Source: Pseudonocardia autotrophica
Lineage (GTDB): Bacteria; Actinomycetota; Actinomycetes; Mycobacteriales; Pseudonocardiaceae
DNA length: 64,000 bases
NCBI RefSeq assembly: GCF_003945385.1
Contig: NZ_AP018920.1
Span: 4,154,001 to 4,218,000 of the forward strand
Direction: 5' to 3'
The position numbers and the translations under genes are program-made. Under the pieces are notes generated by a model, which made no database searches, had not been told where the DNA came from, and worked only from the letters and a program-made list of their open reading frames with translations. The first letter of the stretch is position 1, and each line of letters opens with the position of its first letter. Positions 24,374-33,166 of this stretch are shown here, piece after piece.

Positions 24374-25411
24374 TCACACGTGGGCGCGGGTCAGGGCAGC
24401 CAGGATCTGCTCGGTCGCGTCCTCGAGCCCGTCCGGGTCGAGTCCCCAGGGCGGGGCGCACAGGTCGAGGTGGTCGACGTGTTCGGCGTGCGCGGCGACG
24501 CGGGCGGGCAGGTCGGCGGCGCGGCAGGCGATGCCGATGGCGTCGATCGCGGCGTCGGGGACGGCGGCGGCCGCGGCCACCGGGTCCCCCGCCTTCACGG
24601 CGGCGCGGATCCGCTGCTGGGCGGCGTCCCAGCCGTGCAGCGCGAACAGCCGGTCGTAGACGCGGGAGGCGGCGTACTGAGCGATGGCGAAGGCGACCCG
24701 GCGGCGGGCCGCCTCCTCGTCGTCGTCGAGCGCGACCATGCGGGTGCCCTTCACCACGAACCCGTCGAGTGAGCGGCCCGCGTCCGCGGCGCCGCGTTCC
24801 AGCTCGGGCCGGACGACCTCGGCCAGGTACGCCGCGGTGGTCATCGGGTGAGCGACGAGGCCGTCCGCGACCCGACCCGCCGCCCGGACCATGCGGGCAC
24901 CGACGCCGGCCGTCCAGATCGGCAGGTGGTCCCGGAACGGGGCGGGCGTCTCGGCCGTGGGGGCGAGGTGCAGCCGGTAGAAGCGGCCGTCGTGGTGCAC
25001 CGGTCCCTCGTGCAGCGTCCACAGCGCCCGGAGCACGGTGACCAGCTCCTCCATCCGCACGGCCGGGGACTCGCCGCTCGTGGAGAGCCAGTTCTCCATC
25101 ATCCCGGACGTGCCGTTGCCCAGCCCGAGGATGATCCGACCGCCGGTGAGCTCGTCGAGGTCTCGGGCCTCCGCGGCCCAGATCAGTGGTGAGCGCCCGA
25201 CGCCGTAGGCGATGTTCGAGCCGATCGCGACCCGCTCCGTGGCCGCACCGAGGACGGCCATCGGGACGGTGGCGGACCGGTTGTAGAGCTCGCCGGTCCA
25301 CACCGCCCCGAACCCGGCCGCCTCCGCGCGGCGCGCGAGGTCCGCGGCCGCCCGGAAGCGCCGGGGGCCGCGGCCGCCGGTGAAGATCGTGAGTCCGTAC
25401 TGCTCGCGCAT
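24374..25411 (-). CDS. LLM class, probably F420-dependent oxidoreductase
   Basis: 345 residues of the luciferase-like monooxygenase TIM-barrel family: EAAGFGAVWTGELYNRS, ERVAIGSNIAYGVGRSPLIWAAEARDLDELTGGRIILGLGNG, HHDGRFYRLHL, and PIWTAGVGARMVRAAGRVADG. The last two blocks bind the flavin or F420 phosphate in this group. Such enzymes in actinobacteria oxidise alcohols or reduce C=C or C=O bonds with F420. It lies between crotonases in the 13-gene operon and may reduce an enoyl-CoA or ketone intermediate. FMN use as a monooxygenase is the alternative. Confidence 0.82.
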   Translation of the reverse strand: MREQYGLTIFTGGRGPRRFRAAADLARRAEAAGFGAVWTGELYNRSATVPMAVLGAATERVAIGSNIAYGVGRSPLIWAAEARDLDELTGGRIILGLGNGTSGMMENWLSTSGESPAVRMEELVTVLRALWTLHEGPVHHDGRFYRLHLAPTAETPAPFRDHLPIWTAGVGARMVRAAGRVADGLVAHPMTTAAYLAEVVRPELERGAADAGRSLDGFVVKGTRMVALDDDEEAARRRVAFAIAQYAASRVYDRLFALHGWDAAQQRIRAAVKAGDPVAAAAAVPDAAIDAIGIACRAADLPARVAAHAEHVDHLDLCAPPWGLDPDGLEDATEQILAALTRAHV

Positions 25412-25427
25412 CGTCGCGCGCCCCTCC

Positions 25428-26207
25428 CTAGCCGAACTTCGGCGGTCGCTTCTCCAGGAACGCCGTGATCCCCTCGCGCGCCTCACCGTGCACGAAGAGC
25501 TCGTGGATCTGCTCCACCTCGTACCGCTTCCCCTCGTCGAAGGGCTGGTCGAAGGCGGCGTCCACGGTCCGGACCACGGCGGCGAGGGCCGGTCGGGACA
25601 GGCCGCTGAGCTGCCCCGCGAGGACGAGCGCGGCCTCCTCGGCCGCCCCGGCGGGCACCAGCCGGTCGACGAGCCCGATCGCCGCGGCCTCGTCCGCGGG
25701 GACCTGGCGCGCGGTGGCCATGATGTCGATCGCCCGGCCGCGGCCCACGAGCCGGGGCAGCCGCTGGGTCCCCGCGGCGCCCGGGATCAGGCCGAGCCGG
25801 ACCTCGGGCAGGCCGTACTTCGCGTCGGCCCCGGAGACCCGCATGGTGCACGCCATCGCGAGCTCGAGGCCGCCACCCAGAGCCACGCCCTCCACGGCGG
25901 CGATGCTGATCAGGTCCGCCGCCGCGAGCCGCTCGACGGCCGCGCGCAGCCGGTCCCCGTAGGCCGCGAAGGACTCGGCGTCCACGGTGCCCATGTGCTT
26001 GATGTCCGCGCCCGCCGCGAAGAAGCCGGGGATGCCGGAGGTCAGCACCAGCACCCGGGTGTCGCGGCGCTCCGCCTCGTCGAGCAGCGCGTTCAGCCCG
26101 TCGATGATCGGCGGGCCGAGCGCGTTGGCGGGCCTGCGGTCGATCGTCGCGACGAGCACGCCGGTGCCGGCGTCCTCCCACGTCACCACCCGGTCGTCCT
26201 CGGACAT
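25428..26207 (-). CDS. Enoyl-CoA hydratase with full catalytic Glu pair (BadK-like role possible)
   Basis: 259 residues. FFAAGADIKHM forms the first oxyanion part, and EGVALGGGLELAMACTMRVSGADAKYGLPEVRLGLIPGAAGTQRLPRLVG contains both hydratase glutamates (GGGLELA and PEVRLG). This is the only crotonase of the operon with the complete hydratase signature, and its overall form resembles BadK and FadB-type enoyl-CoA hydratases. A BadK role, hydrating a cyclohex-1-ene-carboxyl-CoA for the coupled BadH-like SDR, fits the context but is inference. The C-terminus is FLEKRPPKFG. Confidence 0.85.
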   Translation of the reverse strand: MSEDDRVVTWEDAGTGVLVATIDRRPANALGPPIIDGLNALLDEAERRDTRVLVLTSGIPGFFAAGADIKHMGTVDAESFAAYGDRLRAAVERLAAADLISIAAVEGVALGGGLELAMACTMRVSGADAKYGLPEVRLGLIPGAAGTQRLPRLVGRGRAIDIMATARQVPADEAAAIGLVDRLVPAGAAEEAALVLAGQLSGLSRPALAAVVRTVDAAFDQPFDEGKRYEVEQIHELFVHGEAREGITAFLEKRPPKFG

Positions 26208-26215
26208 GTCTTCTC

Positions 26216-27070
26216 CTAAGCCCGGCGCGGGAACGCGCTGAAGTCGGGGATGCGCTTGGCCTTGTACGCCTCGCGGCCCTCCTGGGCCTCCTCGGTGGCG
26301 TAGAAGAGCAGGTTGGTGTCGTGGGCCAGCTGCTGGATCCCGGCGAGGCCGTCCTCGGCGGCGTGGAAGCTCGCCTTGCACAGCCGCAGCGCCATCGGCG
26401 AGAGCTGCAGCATCCGCCGGGCCCACGCGACGGTCTCGGTCTCCAGCTCGGCCAGCGGCACGACGGTGTTGACCAGCCCCATCTCGAGGGCTTCGGCGGC
26501 GTCGTACTGCTCGCAGAGCAGCCAGAACTCCTTCGCCCGCTTCTGCCCGACCTGCTGGGCGAGCAGACCCGCGCCGAAGCCGCCGTCGAACGAGCCGACC
26601 TTGGGCCCGACCTGGCCGAACCGGGCGTTGTCCGCCGCGATCGTCAGGTCGCAGGTCAGATGCAGCACGTGCCCGCCGCCGATGGCGTAGCCCGCCACCA
26701 TCGCGACGACGGGCTTGGGCAGCCTGCGGATCTGCACCTGCAGGTCGGTGACGTGGAAGCGGCCCACCGCGTCGGCGCTGCCGGGCTCCTCCAGGTACCC
26801 CGTGTCGCCGCGGACGCGCTGGTCACCGCCGGAGCAGAAGGCGTCCGGCCCCTCCCCCGTCAGCACGATCACGCCGATCGAGCCGTCCTCGCGCGAGCGG
26901 GTGAGCGCGTCGGACACCTCGATCAGGGTCTGCGGGCGGAAGGCGTTGCGCACCTCCGGCCTGCAGATCGTGATCTTGGCGATGCCGTCGCCGGAGTGGT
27001 CGAGACGGATGTCGGTGTACCTGCCGACGGACGACCACGCCACGGGGAGGCGCGGGCCGGAGACCCTCAT
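26216..27070 (-). CDS. MenB/BadI-like crotonase
   Basis: 284 residues. [62 protein letters not shown] and [27 protein letters not shown] match dihydroxynaphthoyl-CoA synthase (MenB) more closely than the BadI-like gene at 17673 does. MenB closes a ring by Claisen condensation and BadI opens one by the reverse type of step. Between a BadH-like SDR and a hydratase gene, without any menaquinone genes nearby, ring opening is the likelier role. Its ATG overlaps the SDR stop (ATGA). Confidence 0.8.
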   Translation of the reverse strand: MRVSGPRLPVAWSSVGRYTDIRLDHSGDGIAKITICRPEVRNAFRPQTLIEVSDALTRSREDGSIGVIVLTGEGPDAFCSGGDQRVRGDTGYLEEPGSADAVGRFHVTDLQVQIRRLPKPVVAMVAGYAIGGGHVLHLTCDLTIAADNARFGQVGPKVGSFDGGFGAGLLAQQVGQKRAKEFWLLCEQYDAAEALEMGLVNTVVPLAELETETVAWARRMLQLSPMALRLCKASFHAAEDGLAGIQQLAHDTNLLFYATEEAQEGREAYKAKRIPDFSAFPRRA

Positions 27071-27825
27071 GCCATCGTCAGGCCACCGCTGACGGACAGC
27101 GTCTGGCCCGTGATGTAGCCGGCGGCGTCGGAGGCGAAGAAGGCGACGGCGGCCGCGACGTCCTCGGGCAGGCCCAGACGCTTCATCGGGACGGCACGGG
27201 TCATCCCGCCGATCACCTTGTCCGCGTCCTGGCCGGAGGCGTCGGCGAACTTGCGCAGCGCAGGCGTGTCGGTCGGGCCGGGGCAGACCGTGTTGGCGGT
27301 GACACCCTTGGTCGCGACCTCGCGGGCGAGGGTCTTGGTGAAGGCGATCGTGCCGCCCTTCGCGCCGGAGTAGACGGCCTCGAGCGAGGACCCCACGCGG
27401 CCCGCGTCCGAGCCGATGTTGACCACGCGACCGAAGCCGCGCTCGACCATGCCCGGCACGACGGCGTGGGTCACCCGCAGCATGCCCTTGAAGTTGATCT
27501 CCAGGATGCGGTCCCAGAAGTCCTCGGTGGTCTTGAGGAACGGCATGAAGTCGTCCCAGCCCGCGTTGTTGACCGCGACCTCGATCGGGCCGAGCTCCTC
27601 GGTCACGGTCTTGACCGCGGCCTGCACGGACGCGGTGTCGGTGACGTCGGCGGCGACGGCGATCGCGCGGCCGCCCGCCTCGACGATCTCGGCGGCCGTG
27701 GCCTGGGCGGCCTCGGTGTTCAGGTCCACGACGGCCACGGCGAAGCCGTGCGCGCCGAGCGTGGTGGTGATGCCCTTGCCGATGCCCTGGGCGCCGCCGG
27801 TGACGAACGCGGTGCGGGTGCTCAT
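27067..27825 (-). CDS. BadH-like 2-hydroxycyclohexanecarboxyl-CoA dehydrogenase (SDR)
   Basis: 252 residues. Beyond SDR motifs ([17 protein letters not shown]) it carries the whole BadH pattern: [95 protein letters not shown]. BadH oxidises 2-hydroxycyclohexanecarboxyl-CoA to the 2-keto form, the substrate of BadI. The gene is coupled to the MenB/BadI-like gene and to the HMG-CoA-lyase-like gene by 4-bp overlaps. With the crotonases around it this supports an alicyclic ring-cleavage module, though the real substrate may carry side chains. Confidence 0.82.
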   Translation of the reverse strand: MSTRTAFVTGGAQGIGKGITTTLGAHGFAVAVVDLNTEAAQATAAEIVEAGGRAIAVAADVTDTASVQAAVKTVTEELGPIEVAVNNAGWDDFMPFLKTTEDFWDRILEINFKGMLRVTHAVVPGMVERGFGRVVNIGSDAGRVGSSLEAVYSGAKGGTIAFTKTLAREVATKGVTANTVCPGPTDTPALRKFADASGQDADKVIGGMTRAVPMKRLGLPEDVAAAVAFFASDAAGYITGQTLSVSGGLTMA

Positions 27826-28751
27826 GCGTGGATCCTCTCGTCGTTCAGGTGCCACTCGATCGGACCGGCGATCAAGGAGTGGCTGGTCAGGGTGCGGCCG
27901 AGCACGCGCTGGGCCTCGCGGGCGGCCTCAATCACGGCCGGCAGGTCCAGGCCGGTCTCGACGCCCATCTCGTGGAACATGCTCACCAGGTCCTCGGTGG
28001 CGATGTTTCCGGTGGAGCCCTTCGGCACGGGGCAGCCGCCCAGCTCACCGAAGCTGGACTCGAAGCTCGTGCAGCCCGCCTCGAGGGCGGCGTAGGCGTT
28101 CGCCAGACCCTGTCCGCGGGTGTTGTGGAAGTGCGCGGTGACCTCGACCCCGGGCAGCCGCTCCAGCGCCGCGGCGAAGAACTCGCGGGCGTAGGCGGGG
28201 TTGCACATGCCGGTGGTGTCGCCGAACCCGATCTCCGTGGCCCCCGCCTCGGCGAACCGCTCGGCCAGGTCCAGCACCCGGCCCAGCGCGACCTTGCCCT
28301 CGTAGGGGCAGCCGAACGAGGTGGCGACGACGGCGGCGCAGTCCAGGCCCTCGGCCCGGATCCGCTTCGCCATGACCGCGTTGTCCGCCATGGTCTCGGC
28401 GACCGTGCGGTTGACGTTCTTCTTGTTGTGCGTCTCCGAGGCGGACACGAAGATCGCCGCCTCGTGGAAGCGCTCCCGCACCTTCAGCGCGTTGTCCAGC
28501 CCGCGGCTGTTCGGGATCAGCACCATCAGCTTCACGCGCTCGGGCACGTCGATGCGGTTGAGCACCTCGACGCCGTCCGCCAGCTGCGGGATCACGTCCG
28601 GCCGCACGAAGCTGGCCACCTCGATGCGCTCGAAGCCCGCGCGGGCCAGCGCCTCGATCAGCCGGATCTTGTCGTCCGTCGCGATGCGCTCGGGCTCGTT
28701 CTGGAACCCGTCGCGCGGCCCGACCTCGCGGATGTGCACCCGCCTGCTCAT
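27822..28751 (-). CDS. Hydroxymethylglutaryl-CoA lyase family protein
   Basis: 309 residues: [16 protein letters not shown] at the start, [54 protein letters not shown], and the flexible loop [21 protein letters not shown] with its Cys. These are the metal-binding and catalytic elements of HMG-CoA lyase, a TIM-barrel enzyme splitting HMG-CoA into acetyl-CoA and acetoacetate. In this cluster it may cleave a 3-hydroxy-3-methyl-branched acyl-CoA left by ring opening. It overlaps both flanking genes. Confidence 0.88.
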   Translation of the reverse strand: MSRRVHIREVGPRDGFQNEPERIATDDKIRLIEALARAGFERIEVASFVRPDVIPQLADGVEVLNRIDVPERVKLMVLIPNSRGLDNALKVRERFHEAAIFVSASETHNKKNVNRTVAETMADNAVMAKRIRAEGLDCAAVVATSFGCPYEGKVALGRVLDLAERFAEAGATEIGFGDTTGMCNPAYAREFFAAALERLPGVEVTAHFHNTRGQGLANAYAALEAGCTSFESSFGELGGCPVPKGSTGNIATEDLVSMFHEMGVETGLDLPAVIEAAREAQRVLGRTLTSHSLIAGPIEWHLNDERIHA

Positions 28752-29959
28752 GACTCCTCCAGTGCTCGGGAGAGCGCGTCTCGGTGTTCGGGGGCGGCGA
28801 CGGCGACCAGCCGCGCGCCGTAGTCCTCGTGGGGGCAGCCACGCAGCCAGGCGGTGCCGTGCTCGGTGACGACGGCGTCGACGTCCGCCCGGCCGGTGCT
28901 GACCGGACCGCGCAGGGTCGGCACGATCGTCGACGCCTCGCCCGCCGTGGAGCGGAGCGCGATGACCGACCGCGCCCCGGTGCGGGCCGCCGCACCGGAG
29001 AAGTCCGCCTGCCCGCCGATGCCGCCGAGGTAGCGACCGCCGACGGCCTCGCTCCCGACCTGACCGGACAGGTCCACCTCGATGGCCGAGTTGATCGCGA
29101 CGAGGCGGCGCAGACGGGCGAGCACGCCGGGATCGTGGGTGTAGCTCGCGGGCCGGAACTCCACGGGCAGCTCGCCGAGGCGGGTGTAGAGCTCGGCGGA
29201 CCCGATGGCGGTGCCGGTCACGAGCACGCCCTCGTCGATCTCCTTGCGGCGCCCGGTGAGCACCCCCTTCTCCACCAACCGAAGCACCCCGTCGGTGAGC
29301 ATGCCGGAGTGGAAGCCCAGATCGCGGTGCCCGGCGAGACCGTCCATGATCGCCGTCGGCAGCGCGCCGACGCCCATCTGCACGGTGTCCCCGTCCTCCA
29401 CCAGCTCGGCGACGCGTGCGGCGACGGCCACGTCCACGGCGTCCGGTGCTCGGTCCGGGGCCTCCTGAACCGGCCGGTCGGTCTCGATGGTGGCGGCGAA
29501 GCGCTCCACGGGAATGCCCGGCGTGCCGGTGGTCACGGGCATCCGGTGGTTGATCTCGCCGATCAGGATCCTGCTGTGCCGCACCGCATCCCCGGCGTAG
29601 TCCACGCCGATGCCCAGCGAGCACACCCCGTCCGGGCCGGGCGGGGAGACCTGCACCAGCCCGACGTCCCCCGGCAGCACCCGCTCGGCGAACAGCCGCG
29701 GCAGCACCGAGTAGTGCGCGGGCACGACCTGCACGGTCCGGTTGCGCCGCAGCTCCCCCATCGCCCCGTACGAGACGAGCGTGAGCTCCGGTGGCACCTC
29801 GCGCAGCCGCCGGTTGAAGGTCAGCCCGCTGAACGCGCGCACCGGGCCGATGTCCGCGACCTGGTCCAGCAGGGCGTCCACCAGCGGGGTCGCCTCGGCC
29901 CCGGCCTGGCTCCACCAGACCCCGTCGCCGGGACGGACGTACGGCCGCAGGTCGATCAT
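28748..29959 (-). CDS. Acetyl-CoA hydrolase/4-hydroxybutyrate CoA-transferase family protein
   Basis: 403 residues. GVCSLGIGVDYAGDAVRHSRILIGEIN, VEDGDTVQMGVGALPTAIMDGL, DLGFHSGMLTDGVLRLVEKG, and INSAIEVDLSGQVGSEAVGGRYLGGIGGQADF match the family I/II-type CoA-transferases of the 4-hydroxybutyrate and propionyl-CoA:succinate kind, including the Glu-containing active-site loop near INSAIEVDL. It probably moves CoA from acetyl-CoA or succinyl-CoA to an acid of the pathway. I start it at the ATG at 29959, just after the thiolase stop. Confidence 0.82.
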   Translation of the reverse strand: MIDLRPYVRPGDGVWWSQAGAEATPLVDALLDQVADIGPVRAFSGLTFNRRLREVPPELTLVSYGAMGELRRNRTVQVVPAHYSVLPRLFAERVLPGDVGLVQVSPPGPDGVCSLGIGVDYAGDAVRHSRILIGEINHRMPVTTGTPGIPVERFAATIETDRPVQEAPDRAPDAVDVAVAARVAELVEDGDTVQMGVGALPTAIMDGLAGHRDLGFHSGMLTDGVLRLVEKGVLTGRRKEIDEGVLVTGTAIGSAELYTRLGELPVEFRPASYTHDPGVLARLRRLVAINSAIEVDLSGQVGSEAVGGRYLGGIGGQADFSGAAARTGARSVIALRSTAGEASTIVPTLRGPVSTGRADVDAVVTEHGTAWLRGCPHEDYGARLVAVAAPEHRDALSRALEES

Positions 29960-29961
29960 GG

Positions 29962-31134
29962 TCAGACCCGCTGCAGCAGGGTCGCGGTGCCGAGGCCGCC
30001 GCCGCAGCACATGGTGACCAGGCCCAGCTCGACGTCCCGGCGCTCCATCTCCGCGACGATCGTGGCGAGCAGGCGCCCGCCGGTCGCACCGACGGGGTGA
30101 CCGAGGGCGATGGCGCCGCCGTTGACGTTCACCCGGTCCATGTCCGGCTTGAGCTCGCGCTGCCAGGCCAGCACCACCGAGGAGAACGCCTCGTTGACCT
30201 CGAAGAGGTCGATGTCGCCGATGGACAAGCCGTTGCGCTCCAACAGCTTGTGGGTCGCCGGGATGGGCCCGGTCAGCATGATCACCGGGTCGACGCCGAC
30301 GGTGGTCTGGTCCAGGATCTTCGCGCGCGGGGTGAGTCCGTGGGCGTCCACGGCCTCCCGCGCGGCCAGCAGCACGCCCGCGGCGCCGTCACAGATCGGG
30401 GAGGACGAGCCCGCGGTGATCCGCCCGTTCTCCTTGCGGAACACCGTCTTGAGCCCGGCGAGGGTCTCGGTGGTGGTGCCGGGGCGTACGGTCTGGTCGC
30501 CGTGGCGGACCTCGCCGTCGAGCTCCCAGTCGATCAGCTCGGCGTCGAGGCGGCCCGCCGCGATCGCCTCGGCGGCCAGGGTGTGCGAGCGGGCCGCGAA
30601 CTCGTCCATCTCCTCGCGGGAGAGGTCCCAGCGCTCGGCGATCAGCTCGGCGCTCTCGCCCTGCGGGACGAAGTCGTACTGCTCCCACATGCGCGCGGTC
30701 CACGGCTCGCCGTAAAGCTCGCTGATCCTGGCCGGGGAGTTCATGGGCACGTGGCCCATGTGCTCGACGCCGGCGGCGATCACCACGTCGTGCACCCCGG
30801 AGGCGACCAGGGACGCCGCCATCTCGCTCGCGGTCTGCGCGGAACCGCAGCGCCGGTCCAGCACGACGGCCGGGACCTCGGGCGGGTAGCCCTCCTGCAG
30901 CCAGGCGTTCCGCCCGATGTTGCGGGACTGCTCGCCGAAGGGGGCCGTGCAGCCCACGACCAGGTCCTCGACGACACCGGGGGCGATCCCGGCGCGGCCC
31001 AGGAGGTCGCGGTAGACCGCGCCGAGAAGGTCGTTGGGGTGGGTGTCCCGGAACCAGCCCTTCTCGGGGTGCGCCTTGCCGAACGGGGTGCGCGCCCCCT
31101 CGACGAGGAAGACGTCCCGACCGTGCAGCGGCAT
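29962..31134 (-). CDS. Thiolase (acetyl-CoA C-acyltransferase)
   Basis: 390 residues, full length. The nucleophile is C96 in DRRCGSAQTA, the His is in NGGAIALGHPVGATG, and the second Cys is in TMCCGGGLGTA. It cleaves 3-ketoacyl-CoA with CoA to release acetyl-CoA, the last step of each beta-oxidation round. It is followed by the CoA-transferase after 2 bp and preceded by an SDR that would supply the 3-keto substrate. Confidence 0.92.
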   Translation of the reverse strand: MPLHGRDVFLVEGARTPFGKAHPEKGWFRDTHPNDLLGAVYRDLLGRAGIAPGVVEDLVVGCTAPFGEQSRNIGRNAWLQEGYPPEVPAVVLDRRCGSAQTASEMAASLVASGVHDVVIAAGVEHMGHVPMNSPARISELYGEPWTARMWEQYDFVPQGESAELIAERWDLSREEMDEFAARSHTLAAEAIAAGRLDAELIDWELDGEVRHGDQTVRPGTTTETLAGLKTVFRKENGRITAGSSSPICDGAAGVLLAAREAVDAHGLTPRAKILDQTTVGVDPVIMLTGPIPATHKLLERNGLSIGDIDLFEVNEAFSSVVLAWQRELKPDMDRVNVNGGAIALGHPVGATGGRLLATIVAEMERRDVELGLVTMCCGGGLGTATLLQRV

Positions 31135-31135
31135 C

Positions 31136-31900
31136 TCAGATCACCGTCCCGCCGTCGACCGGCAGCACCTGGCCGGTGATGTAGCCCGCCGCGGGCGAGG
31201 CCAGGAACACGAAGCTCGCCGCGATCTCGTCCGGGGAGGCCCAGCGCTGCAACGGGATCCGTTCCAGGGTCTTCTGTGCGAGCTTCTCGTTGCTGCGGAT
31301 GTTCTCCGTCATCGCCGTGGCGGCCAGCGGGGCCAGCGCGTTCACGGTGATCTGCTTGCGCGCCAACTCCTTCGCCAGCGACTTGGTGAGGCCGATGATC
31401 CCGGCCTTCGCGGCGCCGTAGTTGGCCTGGCCGATCGTGCCGACCAGCCCCGCGGCGGAGGTGACGTTGAGGACGCGACCGGAGCCGTCGTCCGGCAGGA
31501 ACGGCAGGGCGGCCTGCGACACGGTGAACGAACCCATCAGGTGGATCTCGACGATCCGCCGGAACGCGTCCTCGGTGAGCTTGCCGAACATGGCGGGCGA
31601 GATCGCACCCGCGTTGTTGACCAGGATGTGCAGGGTGCCGCCGCCGAGGTCGGCGGCCTTCGCGGCGGCGGCGTCCGCGGCCGCCCGGTCCCGGACGTCG
31701 AGCACCTGGCTCTCCGCGCTGCCCCCGGCCTCCACGATCTGCTTGGCGACCAGCCGGGCGGCGTCCTCGTCGACGTCTGTGACCAGCACCGATGCGCCCG
31801 CCTTGGCGAACGCGGTGGCCACGGCGGCGCCGATCCCGCCCCCGGCGCCGGTGACGAGCGCCGACCGGCCGTCGAGGCTGAACACGTCCAGGGCGGGCAT
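31136..31900 (-). CDS. SDR family oxidoreductase, FabG/3-hydroxyacyl-CoA dehydrogenase-like
   Basis: 254 residues. TGAGGGIG near residue 18, NNAGAISPA, SAAGLVGTIGQANYGAAK (Ser, Tyr-x3-Lys), and [17 protein letters not shown]. With a thiolase 1 bp downstream it most likely oxidises a 3-hydroxyacyl-CoA. It is coupled by an ATGA overlap to the acyl-CoA dehydrogenase that heads the operon. Confidence 0.86.
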   Translation of the reverse strand: MPALDVFSLDGRSALVTGAGGGIGAAVATAFAKAGASVLVTDVDEDAARLVAKQIVEAGGSAESQVLDVRDRAAADAAAAKAADLGGGTLHILVNNAGAISPAMFGKLTEDAFRRIVEIHLMGSFTVSQAALPFLPDDGSGRVLNVTSAAGLVGTIGQANYGAAKAGIIGLTKSLAKELARKQITVNALAPLAATAMTENIRSNEKLAQKTLERIPLQRWASPDEIAASFVFLASPAAGYITGQVLPVDGGTVI

Positions 31901-33066
31901 CAGTAGCTCCTCGGCAGGCCCAGCACGTGCGAGCCCAGGTAGTTGAGCACCATCTCCTGCGGGAGTGGCGCGATCTTGAGCAGACGGGCCTCGCGGAAGT
32001 AGCGGGACACGTTGTACTCCTCGGAGTAGCCCATCCCGCCGTGGGTCTGCAGAGCGCGGTCGGCGGCCTGGAACCCGGCGTCGGCACAGAGGTACTTCGC
32101 GGTGTTCGCCTCACGACCGCAGGGCTTGCCCTGGTCGTAGAGCCAGGTCGCCTTGCGCAACATCAGCTCGGCCGCGTCGAGCCGGGCCAACGAGTCCGCG
32201 AGCGGGAACTGCAGCCCCTGGTTCATCCCGATCGGACGGCCGAACACCTCACGCTGGTTGCCGTAGGTCACCGCCCGGTCCAGCGCCACCCGGCCCAGGC
32301 CCAACGCCTCCGCCGCCACGAGCATCCGCTCCGGGTTGAGACCGTCCAGGATGTAGCGGAAACCCTGGCCCTCCTCCCCCACCCGGTCCTCCACCGGGAT
32401 CATCAGGTCGTCGATGAACAGCTCGTTCGACGTGACCGCGTTGCGGCCCATCTTCGGGATGGGCCGGATGTCGATGTGGTCGCGGTCCAGGTCGGTGAGG
32501 AACAGCGTGATGCCGTCGGTCTTCTTCGCGACCTCGCCCGGCTTCGTCGTGCGGGTCAGCAGGAGGACCTTCTCCGACTCCATGGCCTTGGAGATCCACA
32601 CCTTGCGCCCGTTGACCCGGTAGTGGTCGCCCTCACGCTTCGCGAACGTGGTGATGTTCGTGGTGTCCAGACCGGCACCCGGCTCCGTCACCCCGAAACA
32701 GACGTGCAACGAGCCGTCCACGATCCGCGGCAGCGTGCGCTTCTTCAGCTCCTCGGAGCCGTGCTTGATCACCGGGTGCATGCCGAAGATCGAGAGATGG
32801 ATGGCCGAGGCCGCGTTCATCCCGCCGCCGGACTTGGCGACCTCCTCGATCAGGAGCGACGCCTCGGTGATGCCGAACCCGTGCCCGCCGTACTCCTCGG
32901 GCGTGGTGATCCCCAGCCAGCCACCCGTGGCCAGCGCGTCGTAGAACTCGGTCGGAAAGACCTTGTCCCGGTCGTGCTCCATCCAGTACTGGTCGTCGAA
33001 CTTGCCCGCCAGGTCCCGGACCGCATCCCGGATGGTCACCTGATCCTCGGTGAGCTCGAAGTCCAC
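31900..33066 (-). CDS. Acyl-CoA dehydrogenase, first gene of the 13-gene operon
   Basis: 388 residues from the GTG at 33066. Motifs: CFGVTEPGAGLDTTNI, YRVNGRKVWISKAMES, MGRNAVTSNELFIDD, REVFGRPIGMNQGLQFPLAD, HGGMGYSEEYNVSRYFREARLLKIAPL. The MCAD YEGT Glu is missing; the catalytic base lies elsewhere, as in FadE types acting on branched or cyclic acyl-CoAs. The next SDR overlaps its stop (ATGA). A -10 box and an operator are 39-58 bp upstream, so this promoter probably drives 33066 down to 20758. Confidence 0.87.
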   Translation of the reverse strand: MDFELTEDQVTIRDAVRDLAGKFDDQYWMEHDRDKVFPTEFYDALATGGWLGITTPEEYGGHGFGITEASLLIEEVAKSGGGMNAASAIHLSIFGMHPVIKHGSEELKKRTLPRIVDGSLHVCFGVTEPGAGLDTTNITTFAKREGDHYRVNGRKVWISKAMESEKVLLLTRTTKPGEVAKKTDGITLFLTDLDRDHIDIRPIPKMGRNAVTSNELFIDDLMIPVEDRVGEEGQGFRYILDGLNPERMLVAAEALGLGRVALDRAVTYGNQREVFGRPIGMNQGLQFPLADSLARLDAAELMLRKATWLYDQGKPCGREANTAKYLCADAGFQAADRALQTHGGMGYSEEYNVSRYFREARLLKIAPLPQEMVLNYLGSHVLGLPRSY

Positions 33067-33104
33067 CGCACACCTCCTCGGACCACGTCGTCTCGTCGCG
33101 GTCG

Positions 33105-33124
33105 ATCGTAACAAAGGACTGACC
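33105..33124 (-). promoter_or_regulatory. Promoter and operator of the 13-gene operon
   Basis: GGACTGACC (33116-33124; GGTCAGTCC on the minus strand) is followed, reading on the minus strand, by TACGAT (33110-33105), a good -10 box, and by the first start codon at 33066. The operator sits between -35 and -10 and would block the polymerase. Confidence 0.65.
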
Positions 33125-33166
33125 AAAACTCGCGACAGTCGACGTCGTAAGAAAGGTCATACCGAA

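Noticed and set aside
26216..27070. A genuine menaquinone menB gene.
   Set aside because: The sequence is MenB-like, but no other men genes are near and it is coupled to a BadH-like gene in a catabolic operon.
29960..29968. A perfect GGTCAGACC inside the 13-gene operon.
   Set aside because: It spans the thiolase stop codon and the base before the CoA-transferase start, has no -10 box at the usual distance, and is largely coding, so chance is likely. It was not counted as an operator.
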